DNA from: an uncultured bacterium
Lineage (GTDB): Bacteria; Patescibacteriota; CALEFQ01
Direction of reading: 5' to 3'
DNA: 24,243 nt
Assembly (NCBI GenBank): GCA_937877125.1
Contig: CALEFQ010000059.1
Span: 1 to 24,243, forward strand
The number at the start of each line of letters is the position of its first letter. Within the stretch, counting starts at the first letter, position 1. The position numbers and the translations under genes are program-made. Below are positions 13,730-20,841 of the stretch, one piece after another. The notes below the pieces were generated by a model. It worked only from the letters and a program-made list of their open reading frames with translations. It had not been told where the DNA came from and did not search any database.

Positions 13730-16700
13730 GTGAAACAGGTTTATAGTTTCATGGTGCGGTTTATTTTCGGGCTGGTGTTGGCCGGATCAATTGTTCGGGC
13801 TGACCCGCCGTCTTTGCGCCTGCCTTTTTTCGAAGGCGAAGAATGGTGGTGCGCGCAGGGCAACAATCAGGGGCCGACGCATCGGGGCAGTTATGCCTAT
13901 GCCTGGGATTTCAATTGGGGTTCCGGGTACGATGACGAGGGCAAGCCGGTTTGCGCTCCGGCCGCGGGGACAATCGTCTATTCCGACTGGAACGGCGTTT
14001 TAGGAAACTTGGTCTTGATTGATTACGACAATAGCGATGCCTATGGGATGCTGGCTCATCTGGAAATGAGGCTGGTCAGCCAGGGCGAGCGGGTTAAAGC
14101 AAGCCAAGTGGTCGGACTCTGTGGCGGAACCGGCGGTTGGTCGCCCCATTTGCACTATCAAACTCAAAATGCGCAGGGAGTTTCTATTCCTTCTCATTTT
14201 GAAGAGTGCGGGGTGCCGGTGACCGGCGGAACCTATCTTTCTCAAAACTCTCATCTTTTCTACGAGGCCTATCAGCGCCAGGGGGGATCAAGCTACTTAG
14301 GCGAGCCGCTCAATGACATCCATTGGTACTATGCTTATGAGCCGCAGACTGAAGAGCTTAATTGCTACGTGCAGGATTATGACGGCGGAGCTTTCGGTCC
14401 CTGTGCCATCGTCTATGATTGTCTCGGCGGCGCTCATCGCGCGGTAGTGGTCCGTTCCGGATTCTGGGGTTACTGGAAATCTCTGGGCGAGGGCGGGCCG
14501 CGCTCGCCGTTGGGACCGGCTTTGACCGACGAGTATTCTTATCAGGGAACCGCCCGCCAAGATTTTCTCTTCGGCTATTTAGTCTGGCGCAATGGTCGGG
14601 CCCGGGCGACTTACTATGCCGACTTGGATTCCGCCTCGCCCGGATACGGATCGGAAGGCTATACCCATTCATTCCTTGATTATTACAATAATCACGGAGC
14701 GGGAGCCGCGTTTGGTCGGGCAACCGGCAAATTTGGAGGCGGGCCTGGCGTGCGCCGCTGGGGGAATATGGAAGTCCAATTTTTCACCGGCGGCAGCCAT
14801 GCCGACTGCGCGATTACCTACAATCGGACGTCCGGGGCGATGGCCTATGTGTTGCGAGGTCGCCATTTTGCCGAATATATGGCGCGGTGGTGTCCGGGGA
14901 AAAGCGGTCAGTTTATCGGCGCGCCTTTTTCCGATCCGTTTCAGGCCGCGAATACCGGAGAGGTGCGCCAAGATTTCGATGACGGTTACTACATGCTCGA
15001 ACAAAACGACCAGGTTTCGGTTTACGCTTCGAATAACCAGTTGCTTGACGCCGATGACCTCTATATTCCCGATACCGTTTCGGTTAGCGATGACGGGCCG
15101 TTTAGCTGTGATCCCACTTTTCACCTTTTCTGGCCGGTACCGGAAGGCAGTCGTGATTTCTATCTCCAGGTGGCCACGGACCAAAATTTTGCCAATGTGG
15201 AATGGGCAGGGTGGGTCAATTCGACGAGCGGCGACCAGACTTATGCCGGTCAGCCGGGAAAAACTTACTACGGTCGGGTGCGTTGTCAGGGGGAAAACGG
15301 AGTTTTGAGCGACTATGGGTCGTCTAATGCTGGAATCGTAGTCGGTTGCGGCGTTCCCTGTGTCGATGAGGGTGTCTTTTCCAACGATTCCGTCGTCCAT
15401 TTTTCGTATCAGGTGCCGGCCAATATCGATCAGGTCCATCTGCAAGTGGCCTCCCAGTCAGATTTTTCCCAGGTAGTCTGGGAAAGCGATTTGTCTCCGT
15501 CCGGCGATTTCGCTTTTAGTGGGAGCGAGGGGGTAACCTATTTTGCCCGAGTTCGGCTGCGGGAAAGCGGGGGACAGTGGGGAAGCTACGGCCAATCTTC
15601 AGACGGAATCACGATCGGCCTAACTTTTCCTTGTCGCGACGACGGCGATTTCTCGGCGGACCCTGTTTTCCACGTCTTTGTCGATTATCTGCCCGGGATG
15701 GTCCAGGCTTACTTCCAAGTCGGGACTGATCCGCTGTTTCCGCCTGGTTCTATCTACTGGGAGGGTTACGGCAGCGGTACCGACAAGGCAGTATCGGGTC
15801 AGTATGGAACTACTTACTACGCTCGGGCAAAAGTACTAGACGACGGAGGGCACTGGGGCGGCTACGGCCAGGTTTCCGATGGTATCGGTGTCGGCCGCGC
15901 CCCGCGGTGCTGGGATGAAGGAGAAGTTTCAGTCGATAACGTCATCTCTTTCAACTATGAAGGCATTCCCAACGCCACCACGGCTTATATGCAGATTGCC
16001 GTTGACCCGTCTTTCACGCCAATGTCGATCGGCTGGGAAGGAAACGTCCCCGTCGTCGGAACCAAGACAATTACCGGCGGGGCGGGGATTACCTACTACG
16101 CGCGGGTCCGCCTGGAAGAGGGTGGCCACTGGACCGGTTACGGAGAAGCGTCCGACGGCATCACTATCGGCTTCACGACCGCGACTTACGACAACGGCGA
16201 TTATTCATCTAATCAGGCGATCAAATTCACCTGGGATTATCCCGATGGCCTAGACGGAGTTCAGCTGCAAATCTCAAACGATGCCGCGTTTACTCAGGTG
16301 GTTTACACGGGAATGATGCATACCGACAGTTTTGTTTTCAGCGGAACGATTGATGAGACCTATTACGCTCGAGTGCGCGGGTACGAAGGAAGCTATGGCG
16401 CCTGGGGGAATGCCAGTGACGGCATTTTGGTGGCTTCGGAAAGCTGGACGGCTGATGAGGGGGAGGTTTCTCCTGACCGGCTGGTCAAGTTTACCTTTGA
16501 TGCTTATCCCGGCATTGCCAACGCTTATTGCCAGGTGGCGACCGATCCTGATTTTCTCGAGATCCTCTGGGAAGGCTGGACTAATACCGTCAAACACCAG
16601 TGGGTTTTCAGTGGCCAACCTGGCCAGCACCTTTATGCTCGGGTCGCTCTGAAAGATCCCCAGTCTTTCCTGACACCGATCGGCCGATCTTCAGACGGAA

Positions 16701-16822
16701 TTCTGATTCAGCCGTCAGGAATGCCGCCGTTGCAGCAATTACTTCAGGCTCCCGGCGCGAATGCCGATTCCCCGGAACGGTTGATCGACGATGAGGTTGA
16801 GTTCGGTCCGAGTGACGAATAA
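13730..16822 (+). CDS. secreted M23 peptidase with LGFP-like and Fn3-like repeats
   Basis: 1030 residues from GTG 13730, chosen because AAGGAGG lies six bases upstream and a signal peptide follows directly (predicted cut near ADPPS, residue about 25). An M23 (LytM-type) endopeptidase domain covers about 30-165. Its metal and catalytic residues are present: His51 and Asp60 in HRGSYAYAWD, His110, and His140-Leu-His142. M23 enzymes cut peptide bridges in peptidoglycan. Residues about 185-440 contain three to four LGFP-like repeats (SSYLGEPLND, RSPLGPALTDE, GQFIGAPFSDP), a type associated with cell-wall binding. Six Fn3-like repeats of 88-93 residues then start near 447, 540, 633, 725, 817 and 905, each ending in a S(S/E/V)DGI motif. 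An acidic tail ends the protein, with no membrane anchor. It probably acts on its own wall or on that of a neighbouring cell. Confidence 0.85.
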   Translation: MKQVYSFMVRFIFGLVLAGSIVRADPPSLRLPFFEGEEWWCAQGNNQGPTHRGSYAYAWDFNWGSGYDDEGKPVCAPAAGTIVYSDWNGVLGNLVLIDYDNSDAYGMLAHLEMRLVSQGERVKASQVVGLCGGTGGWSPHLHYQTQNAQGVSIPSHFEECGVPVTGGTYLSQNSHLFYEAYQRQGGSSYLGEPLNDIHWYYAYEPQTEELNCYVQDYDGGAFGPCAIVYDCLGGAHRAVVVRSGFWGYWKSLGEGGPRSPLGPALTDEYSYQGTARQDFLFGYLVWRNGRARATYYADLDSASPGYGSEGYTHSFLDYYNNHGAGAAFGRATGKFGGGPGVRRWGNMEVQFFTGGSHADCAITYNRTSGAMAYVLRGRHFAEYMARWCPGKSGQFIGAPFSDPFQAANTGEVRQDFDDGYYMLEQNDQVSVYASNNQLLDADDLYIPDTVSVSDDGPFSCDPTFHLFWPVPEGSRDFYLQVATDQNFANVEWAGWVNSTSGDQTYAGQPGKTYYGRVRCQGENGVLSDYGSSNAGIVVGCGVPCVDEGVFSNDSVVHFSYQVPANIDQVHLQVASQSDFSQVVWESDLSPSGDFAFSGSEGVTYFARVRLRESGGQWGSYGQSSDGITIGLTFPCRDDGDFSADPVFHVFVDYLPGMVQAYFQVGTDPLFPPGSIYWEGYGSGTDKAVSGQYGTTYYARAKVLDDGGHWGGYGQVSDGIGVGRAPRCWDEGEVSVDNVISFNYEGIPNATTAYMQIAVDPSFTPMSIGWEGNVPVVGTKTITGGAGITYYARVRLEEGGHWTGYGEASDGITIGFTTATYDNGDYSSNQAIKFTWDYPDGLDGVQLQISNDAAFTQVVYTGMMHTDSFVFSGTIDETYYARVRGYEGSYGAWGNASDGILVASESWTADEGEVSPDRLVKFTFDAYPGIANAYCQVATDPDFLEILWEGWTNTVKHQWVFSGQPGQHLYARVALKDPQSFLTPIGRSSDGILIQPSGMPPLQQLLQAPGANADSPERLIDDEVEFGPSDE

Positions 16823-16895
16823 GCGGCCACGGAACCGACATTTTCACTCTTCAGGTGGATCGTTTTGCCGCGAGACGAAATGATCCCGACAAAAT

Positions 16896-16924
16896 AAGCC
16901 GCCAATAAATATATTGGCGGCTTT
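16896..16924 (+). terminator. terminator of the M23 gene
   Basis: Perfect 12-bp stem (AAGCCGCCAATA 16896-16907 with TATTGGCGGCTT 16912-16923), AATA loop, short T tract. Confidence 0.85.
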
Positions 16925-16934
16925 AACTTAAACC

Positions 16935-17016
16935 AAAACCCCGCCTCGCCCTTCAGGAAACTTCAGGGCCTCGGTAAGTTTAGATTATTAATTTACTAGA
17001 AAACCCCGCCTCGCCC
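16935..17016. repeat. 17-bp direct repeat from a duplicated terminator arm
   Basis: AAAACCCCGCCTCGCCC occurs at 16935-16951 and again at 17000-17016. Only the second copy has its matching right arm. The first is followed by TTCAGG repeats and GGGCCTCGG and looks like a decayed duplicate. Confidence 0.75.
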
Positions 17017-17047
17017 GGCTTTTTAGGGCCGAGGACGGCGGGGTTTT
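17000..17047 (-). terminator. greA terminator
   Basis: Outer stem AAAACCCCGCC (17000-17010) with GGCGGGGTTTT (17037-17047), plus an inner CTCG/CGAG and CCC/GGG. It is symmetric, so it can end greA (-) and back up the M23 terminator on the plus strand. Confidence 0.8.
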
Positions 17048-17117
17048 AAAACGGATTGTTTAGATCCGTAAAACTCAAGAAAAAACAGAAACGATATCTG
17101 AAAAGATATGCCGAAGC

Positions 17118-17585
17118 CTATTGGATAGCACAGATTTCATATTCGGCTTGACCGTCGGGGAGCTTTACTTTAACTTTTTCTCCCAGCTGGTGGTTCAGTA
17201 ATGCCTGCCCGATCGGAGAAATGTGGGAAATTTTCCCTATTTTGGGGTCAGCTTCCCGGGAACCGACAATGGTAAATTGCCATTCGTCATTTTGTGAACG
17301 AACCTTGACCACAGAACCGACGCGGACAGCCCGAAGCGACCCGGGGCGCTTCGTGATTACCTGGGCATTATCTAAAGAAGCTTCTAATTCGGCGATTTCT
17401 TGTTCGACGTCATTTTGTTCTCGTCGTGCCATCTCCAGCTCTGGATTATCGCTCAGTTCGCCGGAAACCTCCCGGGCGTCTTCAATAGCCTCGGCGATTT
17501 CATAACGCTTGATTTTCTTCAAATATTCTAACCTTGCCTGTAGTTTGGCAAACCCGTCTTTGGTGATGAAGTTAGTCATAGCCAT
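17118..17585 (-). CDS. greA: transcription elongation factor GreA
   Basis: 155 residues from ATG 17585; a TTG at 17588 and an ATG at 17579 are close alternatives. GreA enters the RNA polymerase secondary channel and stimulates cleavage of backtracked RNA. The N-terminal antiparallel coiled coil (about 1-80) carries the tip segment GELSDNPEL. The acidic pair is Glu43 and Asp46, against Asp41 and Glu44 in E. coli GreA, a conservative swap of both residues. The FKBP-like C-terminal domain (about 85-155) has VGSREADPKIGKIS and SPIGQALL. No Shine-Dalgarno sequence is seen. Two GTTAA/TTAAC inverted repeats lie upstream. A separate lone Gre C-domain gene is at 12536-12775. Confidence 0.95.
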   Translation of the reverse strand: MAMTNFITKDGFAKLQARLEYLKKIKRYEIAEAIEDAREVSGELSDNPELEMARREQNDVEQEIAELEASLDNAQVITKRPGSLRAVRVGSVVKVRSQNDEWQFTIVGSREADPKIGKISHISPIGQALLNHQLGEKVKVKLPDGQAEYEICAIQ

Positions 17586-17596
17586 CAAAATATTAG

Positions 17597-17673
17597 GTTA
17601 ATTTTATGTTAAATTAACAGGAATTATCAGGGAAGGCAAATTTTTTTACCCAGAAATGTCAGTTAAAATTAAC
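17597..17673 (-). promoter_or_regulatory. greA upstream region with two GTTAA/TTAAC inverted repeats
   Basis: GTTAATTT (17597-17604) and AAATTAAC (17611-17618) form a perfect 8-bp inverted repeat with a 6-base spacer. A second palindrome, GTTAAAATTAAC, is at 17662-17673. A weak promoter (TTGCCT 17639-17634, 17-bp spacer, TAATTT) would overlap the first repeat. They are candidate operators, but A/T richness makes chance plausible. Confidence 0.4.
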
Positions 17674-17816
17674 ATATTGGTAATAATTATTTTTATGGCT
17701 ATGTTTAGCGTATTTTTTAGCACAAAATCAGTCTTTTGGCCAGTGAATGTGTCAGTAATTAATAACAATAATTGCTAGAAATAATTGATAACTGCCGGGA
17801 TATTCCCAGTTATAAT
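17674..17816. other. A/T-rich gap with an imperfect inverted repeat
   Basis: An interrupted inverted repeat lies at 17788-17813 (ATAACTG with CAGTTAT and an inner GGGA/TCCC), just upstream of the 2TM gene's terminator. A 27-codon plus-strand frame (17695-17778) has no ribosome site. No gene is supported. Confidence 0.4.
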
Positions 17817-17847
17817 AAAAAACCTCTTTTAGGAGCAAGAGGTTTTT
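17817..17847 (-). terminator. terminator of the 2TM gene
   Basis: Stem AAAAACCTCTT (17818-17828) with AAGAGGTTTTT (17837-17847), 8-base loop. On the minus strand it is followed by a further T-run (TTTTATTAT). Confidence 0.9.
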
Positions 17848-17853
17848 CCTGTC

Positions 17854-18144
17854 TTATTTTTTGTCTTTATCCAGCAGTTCTTTGATCTTTCGGTCTTCCC
17901 AATCTTTACTCATAATGCGATTCGTGCCGAAAGTACTGACGGCATGCATAATAACGGCGATACCCCAGAAAACAGTGACCCAATAAAACCACCAAACTCC
18001 CGGGGCGGTGATTAGATTTATCAGAAATAGCACCACATTGATTCCGATATAGGTCCAAAGGTGCTGATAGAATTCCCGAAGCTCATGAACTCTTTTTTTA
18101 GCGTCTTGGTAGCGGGGATCACTCTGGTTGATAGGTTCGGTCAT
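17854..18144 (-). CDS. 2TM-domain membrane protein
   Basis: 96 residues matching the 2TM domain family. A charged N-terminus has RYQDAKKRVHELREFYQHLWTY, the conserved R-x2-H-E-L-R-x-F-Y-x-H-L pattern before the first helix. Then comes helix 1 (IGINVVLFLINLI), a short Trp-rich turn (APGVWWFYW), helix 2 (VTVFWGIAVIMHAVSTF) and a charged tail with WEDRKIKELL. The domain occurs alone or fused to histidine kinases and other signalling proteins; its biochemical role is unknown. The gene lies 10 bp after the coiled-coil gene at 18155 in the same direction, so the two are probably co-transcribed. Confidence 0.85.
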   Translation of the reverse strand: MTEPINQSDPRYQDAKKRVHELREFYQHLWTYIGINVVLFLINLITAPGVWWFYWVTVFWGIAVIMHAVSTFGTNRIMSKDWEDRKIKELLDKDKK

Positions 18145-18154
18145 AGAGGATTAT

Positions 18155-18607
18155 TTAATATTGATATTTTGATGGCTTAGTCTTCGGTTTAGCCTTTTCC
18201 TCTTTCCCGCGAGCGTATGCGTTTTTATTAGCCCGACGAGCGGTTATCGGGTCAACTTGGTGGCGGATTTTCGGTTCCGGGTGATCGCGGTGGTTTGATA
18301 ATTCCTGTTGCAACCGGGTTATTTTTTCCAGGCGACTTTCTTCCTCAAGCGCCGATTCCGCCTGATCAGATTTTCCTTTTTTGGCGTCGTTATTAACCGA
18401 TTCTTTCTTTTTCAGCAAAGCTTCTAATTGGTCAGATATTCTTTTCCTCTCTGGTCCGGAGATATCGAGCTGTTCAATTTTAGTTTTCAATTCAGTCGCT
18501 TTATCAGGATTAATCTCCCCCCTTTTGTCCAGGAATTCATTTTTTGCTTCAGAAGGATAGCTCGGCGTGGCTCGCCAGATGCCGCCTTCCATGGTTCGTC
18601 GGGACAT
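18155..18607 (-). CDS. hypothetical charged coiled-coil protein
   Basis: 150 residues, unrecognised. The start at 18607 is chosen as the first ATG; a second at 18592 is possible, and neither has a Shine-Dalgarno sequence. The protein is rich in Glu, Lys, Arg and Gln, without Cys and without a membrane or signal segment. Helical, coiled-coil-prone stretches lie at about 35-70 and 85-108, and a strongly basic tail ends the protein (KAKPKTKPSKYQY). Such proteins are often nucleic-acid or ribosome associated, but nothing here proves it. It is followed after 10 bp by the 2TM gene. Confidence 0.55.
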   Translation of the reverse strand: MSRRTMEGGIWRATPSYPSEAKNEFLDKRGEINPDKATELKTKIEQLDISGPERKRISDQLEALLKKKESVNNDAKKGKSDQAESALEEESRLEKITRLQQELSNHRDHPEPKIRHQVDPITARRANKNAYARGKEEKAKPKTKPSKYQY

Positions 18608-18659
18608 ATTTTTGAGGTTAATTATTTCATTTTACCAAAAATTTATTGTTTCGTCGAGG

Positions 18660-18688
18660 TTTACAAAAACTGGCATCATTGCTATACT
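18660..18688 (+). promoter_or_regulatory. promoter of the MazG-like gene
   Basis: -35 TTTACA (18660-18665), 17-bp spacer, -10 TATACT (18683-18688) preceded by TGC (extended -10). Leader of about 30 nt. Confidence 0.75.
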
Positions 18689-18723
18689 GCATTGTTTCGC
18701 AACGCCATGAAAGGAGGTTCATG

Positions 18724-19434
18724 ATGAAATCTTTAGAGAGGTGGATGATATTCTTCTGGAATCTGTATGGACAGCGTAATCGCTTTTATCTGCCCAGTTT
18801 GGAAAAGCGTTTGGCTTTTCTGAACTTGGCGATTGGCGACTGGGAGACAGCTTGGCGGAAGGAAGTCGGCTCGTATCGGCAGGGGATTGCCTTAAGTCGG
18901 ATTTTTACTCGCATTTTCTGCCTGGCCGAGTTCCTTGATCTAAATTATTTGTCGGCGATGGCGCTCAAATATCCGCAGACCGGCTGCGCTTACTGTGGGC
19001 AGCTGCCGTGCGTTTGTCGGGAGAGGCGGGCTGACCCTCGGCTGGAAACGATCGCGGGATTGGTTCAAGCCAATTGGACGATCGGGGTCTGGGCGAATCA
19101 TCTGGCGGCGGTATATGGGCAAAAGAACGCGGCCCAGGGCATGAATTACCTGACCGGGCGTCTTTTCCGGGAATCTTGCGAAATCCAGTCGCTGTTCATG
19201 GACAATGAGGGCCTTGGCCGGCTGACTTTGCTCGAACAGCAACTAGCCGCGGCTCTTGAACTTTCCGATCTGACGGCCTGGTCATTGGGAATTATGACTT
19301 TGGCCAACATCGACTTGGAAGTAGTTTTTACAACGCGTTTCCGCGACGCCTGCTGGAAATGCGGCCAGAATCCCTGCCAATGCACGGTTTTCAACATGAA
19401 ACCGGTTGATTGGGAAAACTATTCCACTAATTGA
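18724..19434 (+). CDS. tandem MazG-like protein with two CxxC-x4-CxC zinc knuckles
   Basis: 236 residues. Shine-Dalgarno AAGGAGG (18711-18717) favours ATG 18724 over the adjacent ATG 18721. The all-helical protein has two similar halves. Each ends in a MazG-like helix (LAEFLDLNYLS, LANIDLEVV) and an identically spaced Cys cluster: Cys88, 91, 96, 98 and Cys210, 213, 218, 220, each with CGQ-x-PC. The same C-terminal knuckle is familiar from MazG-like proteins. MazG enzymes hydrolyse NTPs to NMP and pyrophosphate, using ExxE(12-28)ExxD. The second half has Glu150-x-x-Glu153 and Glu179-x-x-Asp182, which fit. The first half lacks a clear equivalent and may be a structural copy. Substrate and activity are unproven. 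Confidence 0.65.
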   Translation: MKSLERWMIFFWNLYGQRNRFYLPSLEKRLAFLNLAIGDWETAWRKEVGSYRQGIALSRIFTRIFCLAEFLDLNYLSAMALKYPQTGCAYCGQLPCVCRERRADPRLETIAGLVQANWTIGVWANHLAAVYGQKNAAQGMNYLTGRLFRESCEIQSLFMDNEGLGRLTLLEQQLAAALELSDLTAWSLGIMTLANIDLEVVFTTRFRDACWKCGQNPCQCTVFNMKPVDWENYSTN

Positions 19435-19443
19435 CGCGAAGTG

Positions 19444-19475
19444 CCCGGACAAAGTTTTTGCCCGGGTATTTTATT
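19444..19475 (+). terminator. terminator of the MazG-like gene
   Basis: 10-bp stem with one mismatch (CCCGGACAAA 19444-19453 with TTTGCCCGGG 19457-19466), 3-base loop, then TATTTTATTTT. Confidence 0.8.
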
Positions 19476-19481
19476 TTACCG

Positions 19482-19510
19482 TTGACGCCTTCGATTCCAG
19501 GTGTTACAAT
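19482..19510 (+). promoter_or_regulatory. tRNA-Glu promoter
   Basis: -35 TTGACG (19482-19487), 17-bp spacer, -10 TACAAT (19505-19510). Predicted start near 19517, about 108 nt upstream of the mature tRNA. Confidence 0.75.
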
Positions 19511-19529
19511 CGGCAATGATTTTCGGTCC

Positions 19530-19557
19530 AAGTAACAAGTAACGGGTAACAGGTAAC
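19530..19557 (+). repeat. heptamer array in the pre-tRNA leader
   Basis: AAGTAAC twice, then GGGTAAC and AGGTAAC, four perfect 7-base steps. They lie between the tRNA promoter and the tRNA. Confidence 0.85.
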
Positions 19558-19624
19558 AAAATCATATTTCAAGGTTAAGCGAGATCGTCTAATAATGACG
19601 GTTTAGAAACTGCGAACTAATTAA

Positions 19625-19702
19625 GCCGCTATCGTCTAGCCTGGTCCAGGACATCAGGTTTTCATCCTGAAAACCCGGGTTCAAATCCCGGTAGCGGTAC
19701 CA
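19625..19702 (+). tRNA. tRNA-Glu (anticodon UUC)
   Basis: 78 nt including an encoded CCA (19700-19702). Acceptor arm GCCGCTA pairs with TAGCGGT (G-U at 1-72), discriminator A. The D-arm has TCGTCTAG and CCAGGA as in other tRNA-Glu genes. The anticodon stem TCAGG/CCTGA encloses loop TTTTCAT, giving anticodon TTC. The T-arm is CCCGG/CCGGG with GTTCAAATC. It reads GAA and GAG glutamate codons and is the likely donor for tetrapyrrole synthesis if that pathway exists. It has its own promoter and terminator. Confidence 0.96.
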
Positions 19703-19705
19703 ATA

Positions 19706-19733
19706 AAAAATTCGCTTAAGGAAGCGAATTTTT
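19706..19733. terminator. terminator between tRNA-Glu and the antiporter gene
   Basis: 12-bp perfect stem (AAAAATTCGCTT 19706-19717 with AAGCGAATTTTT 19722-19733), AAGG loop. T-runs lie on both strands, so it can serve the convergent tRNA (+) and antiporter (-) genes. Confidence 0.9.
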
Positions 19734-19768
19734 GTTATTATCAAATTATCAGCAGTGTTTTTTGTTAA

Positions 19769-20734
19769 TTAGCCTCGAGTGATAATTAAAACCAGATACC
19801 CCACATAAAGCGCGACGAAAACTCCGCCTTGCCAGCGTTGCAGGGTGTGCCGCTTTCCAATAAACATAAAAAGAAACAGCAAAAAAGTCGTCCCGAGCAG
19901 AATAATCAAATCAAGGTTGACCATGTCAGGCAGGGGCAGGGGGCGGATAATGGCGGTCAGGCCGAGAATCCAGAAGATGTTAAAAATATTACTGCCAACC
20001 ACATTCCCGACCGCCAGGTCGACATTCCGCTTGCGGACGGCGACAACAGACGTAATCAGTTCCGGTAGGGAAGTGCCTACGGCGATGATCGTCGCCGAGA
20101 TCAAAAATTCACTTAGTCCCAAACTTCGGGCGATAGTGACGGCGCCGTCAACGGTCCAAACGCCTCCAAAATAAAGTCCGGCCAGTCCGGCCGCGATCAT
20201 CAGGAAAATAACAATTCCGGAGCGGTCTTTTATTTTATCATTCCCGTTTTCGGTCTCCGGTTTGTTTTGCTTGATCATCCCGAAGACGTAATAAAGGAAA
20301 ATGATGAAAAACAATATCAGTATAATGCCTTCGGTGCGGAGCAAGGCATTTACCTGAAGGTCATCCCAAAAACTGATGCTGGTGAAAACAATCAGGGCGA
20401 CGACGGCCAAAAAAGAAAAAGGAATTTCCTTCCAAACGGTCGATCTTTTTACCGCCAATGGGAAAATCAGGGCGGAAATTCCCAGGATCAACAAGATATT
20501 GGCCAGGTTGCTGCCGATGATATTACCGAAGGCGATATCGGCGGTGCCGTTCAGCGCGGCAATCACATTAACAACCAATTCCGGCATCGAGGTCCCGAAA
20601 GCGACAATAGTCAATCCAATTATCAGTGACGGCACGCCTAGTTTTTTAGCCAGCGAAGACGCGCCTTCTACTAAAAAATCAGCGCCCTTGATGAGGAAAG
20701 CTAACCCGGCGGCTAAAGCAAGGTATTCGATCAT
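19769..20734 (-). CDS. calcium/sodium antiporter (CaCA family, YrbG-like)
   Basis: 321 residues with about ten membrane helices in two inverted halves, the usual size for bacterial K+-independent Na+/Ca2+ exchangers. Both alpha repeats are intact: AFGTSMPELVVNV with Glu52 and GNIIGSNLANI in the first half, VGTSLPELITSV with Glu225 and GNVVGSNIFNI in the second. The acidic residues and Asn/Ser in these repeats form the ion-binding site in the family. The two halves are joined by a charged cytoplasmic loop (about 152-170). It is predicted to export Ca2+ in exchange for Na+ or H+. The gene lies 107 bp downstream of the sensor kinase in the same direction, with no terminator seen between them. 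No Shine-Dalgarno sequence is visible. Confidence 0.92.
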   Translation of the reverse strand: MIEYLALAAGLAFLIKGADFLVEGASSLAKKLGVPSLIIGLTIVAFGTSMPELVVNVIAALNGTADIAFGNIIGSNLANILLILGISALIFPLAVKRSTVWKEIPFSFLAVVALIVFTSISFWDDLQVNALLRTEGIILILFFIIFLYYVFGMIKQNKPETENGNDKIKDRSGIVIFLMIAAGLAGLYFGGVWTVDGAVTIARSLGLSEFLISATIIAVGTSLPELITSVVAVRKRNVDLAVGNVVGSNIFNIFWILGLTAIIRPLPLPDMVNLDLIILLGTTFLLFLFMFIGKRHTLQRWQGGVFVALYVGYLVLIITRG

Positions 20735-20841
20735 ATGGAAAATCCAGTGATTTAATAATTACGTTTTACTTATAAAAAAGCACCCTAACAATAAAATTCG
20801 CCGATTAACCTCTTCCTTAATACGTTAAGCCGGATAATTTC

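Noticed and set aside
14592..15445. Long alternative frames on both strands over the M23 gene
   Set aside because: They are shadows of the G/C-rich repeat-coding sequence, with no start signals, and are inconsistent with the continuous 1030-residue frame.
17695..17778. 27-codon plus-strand frame starting ATGGCTATG
   Set aside because: No ribosome site or promoter. The similarity to the greA start codons is short enough to be chance in A/T-rich DNA.
19561..19624. Partial second tRNA before tRNA-Glu
   Set aside because: It shares only ATCGTCTA with the tRNA D-arm. No acceptor or T-arm can be formed.
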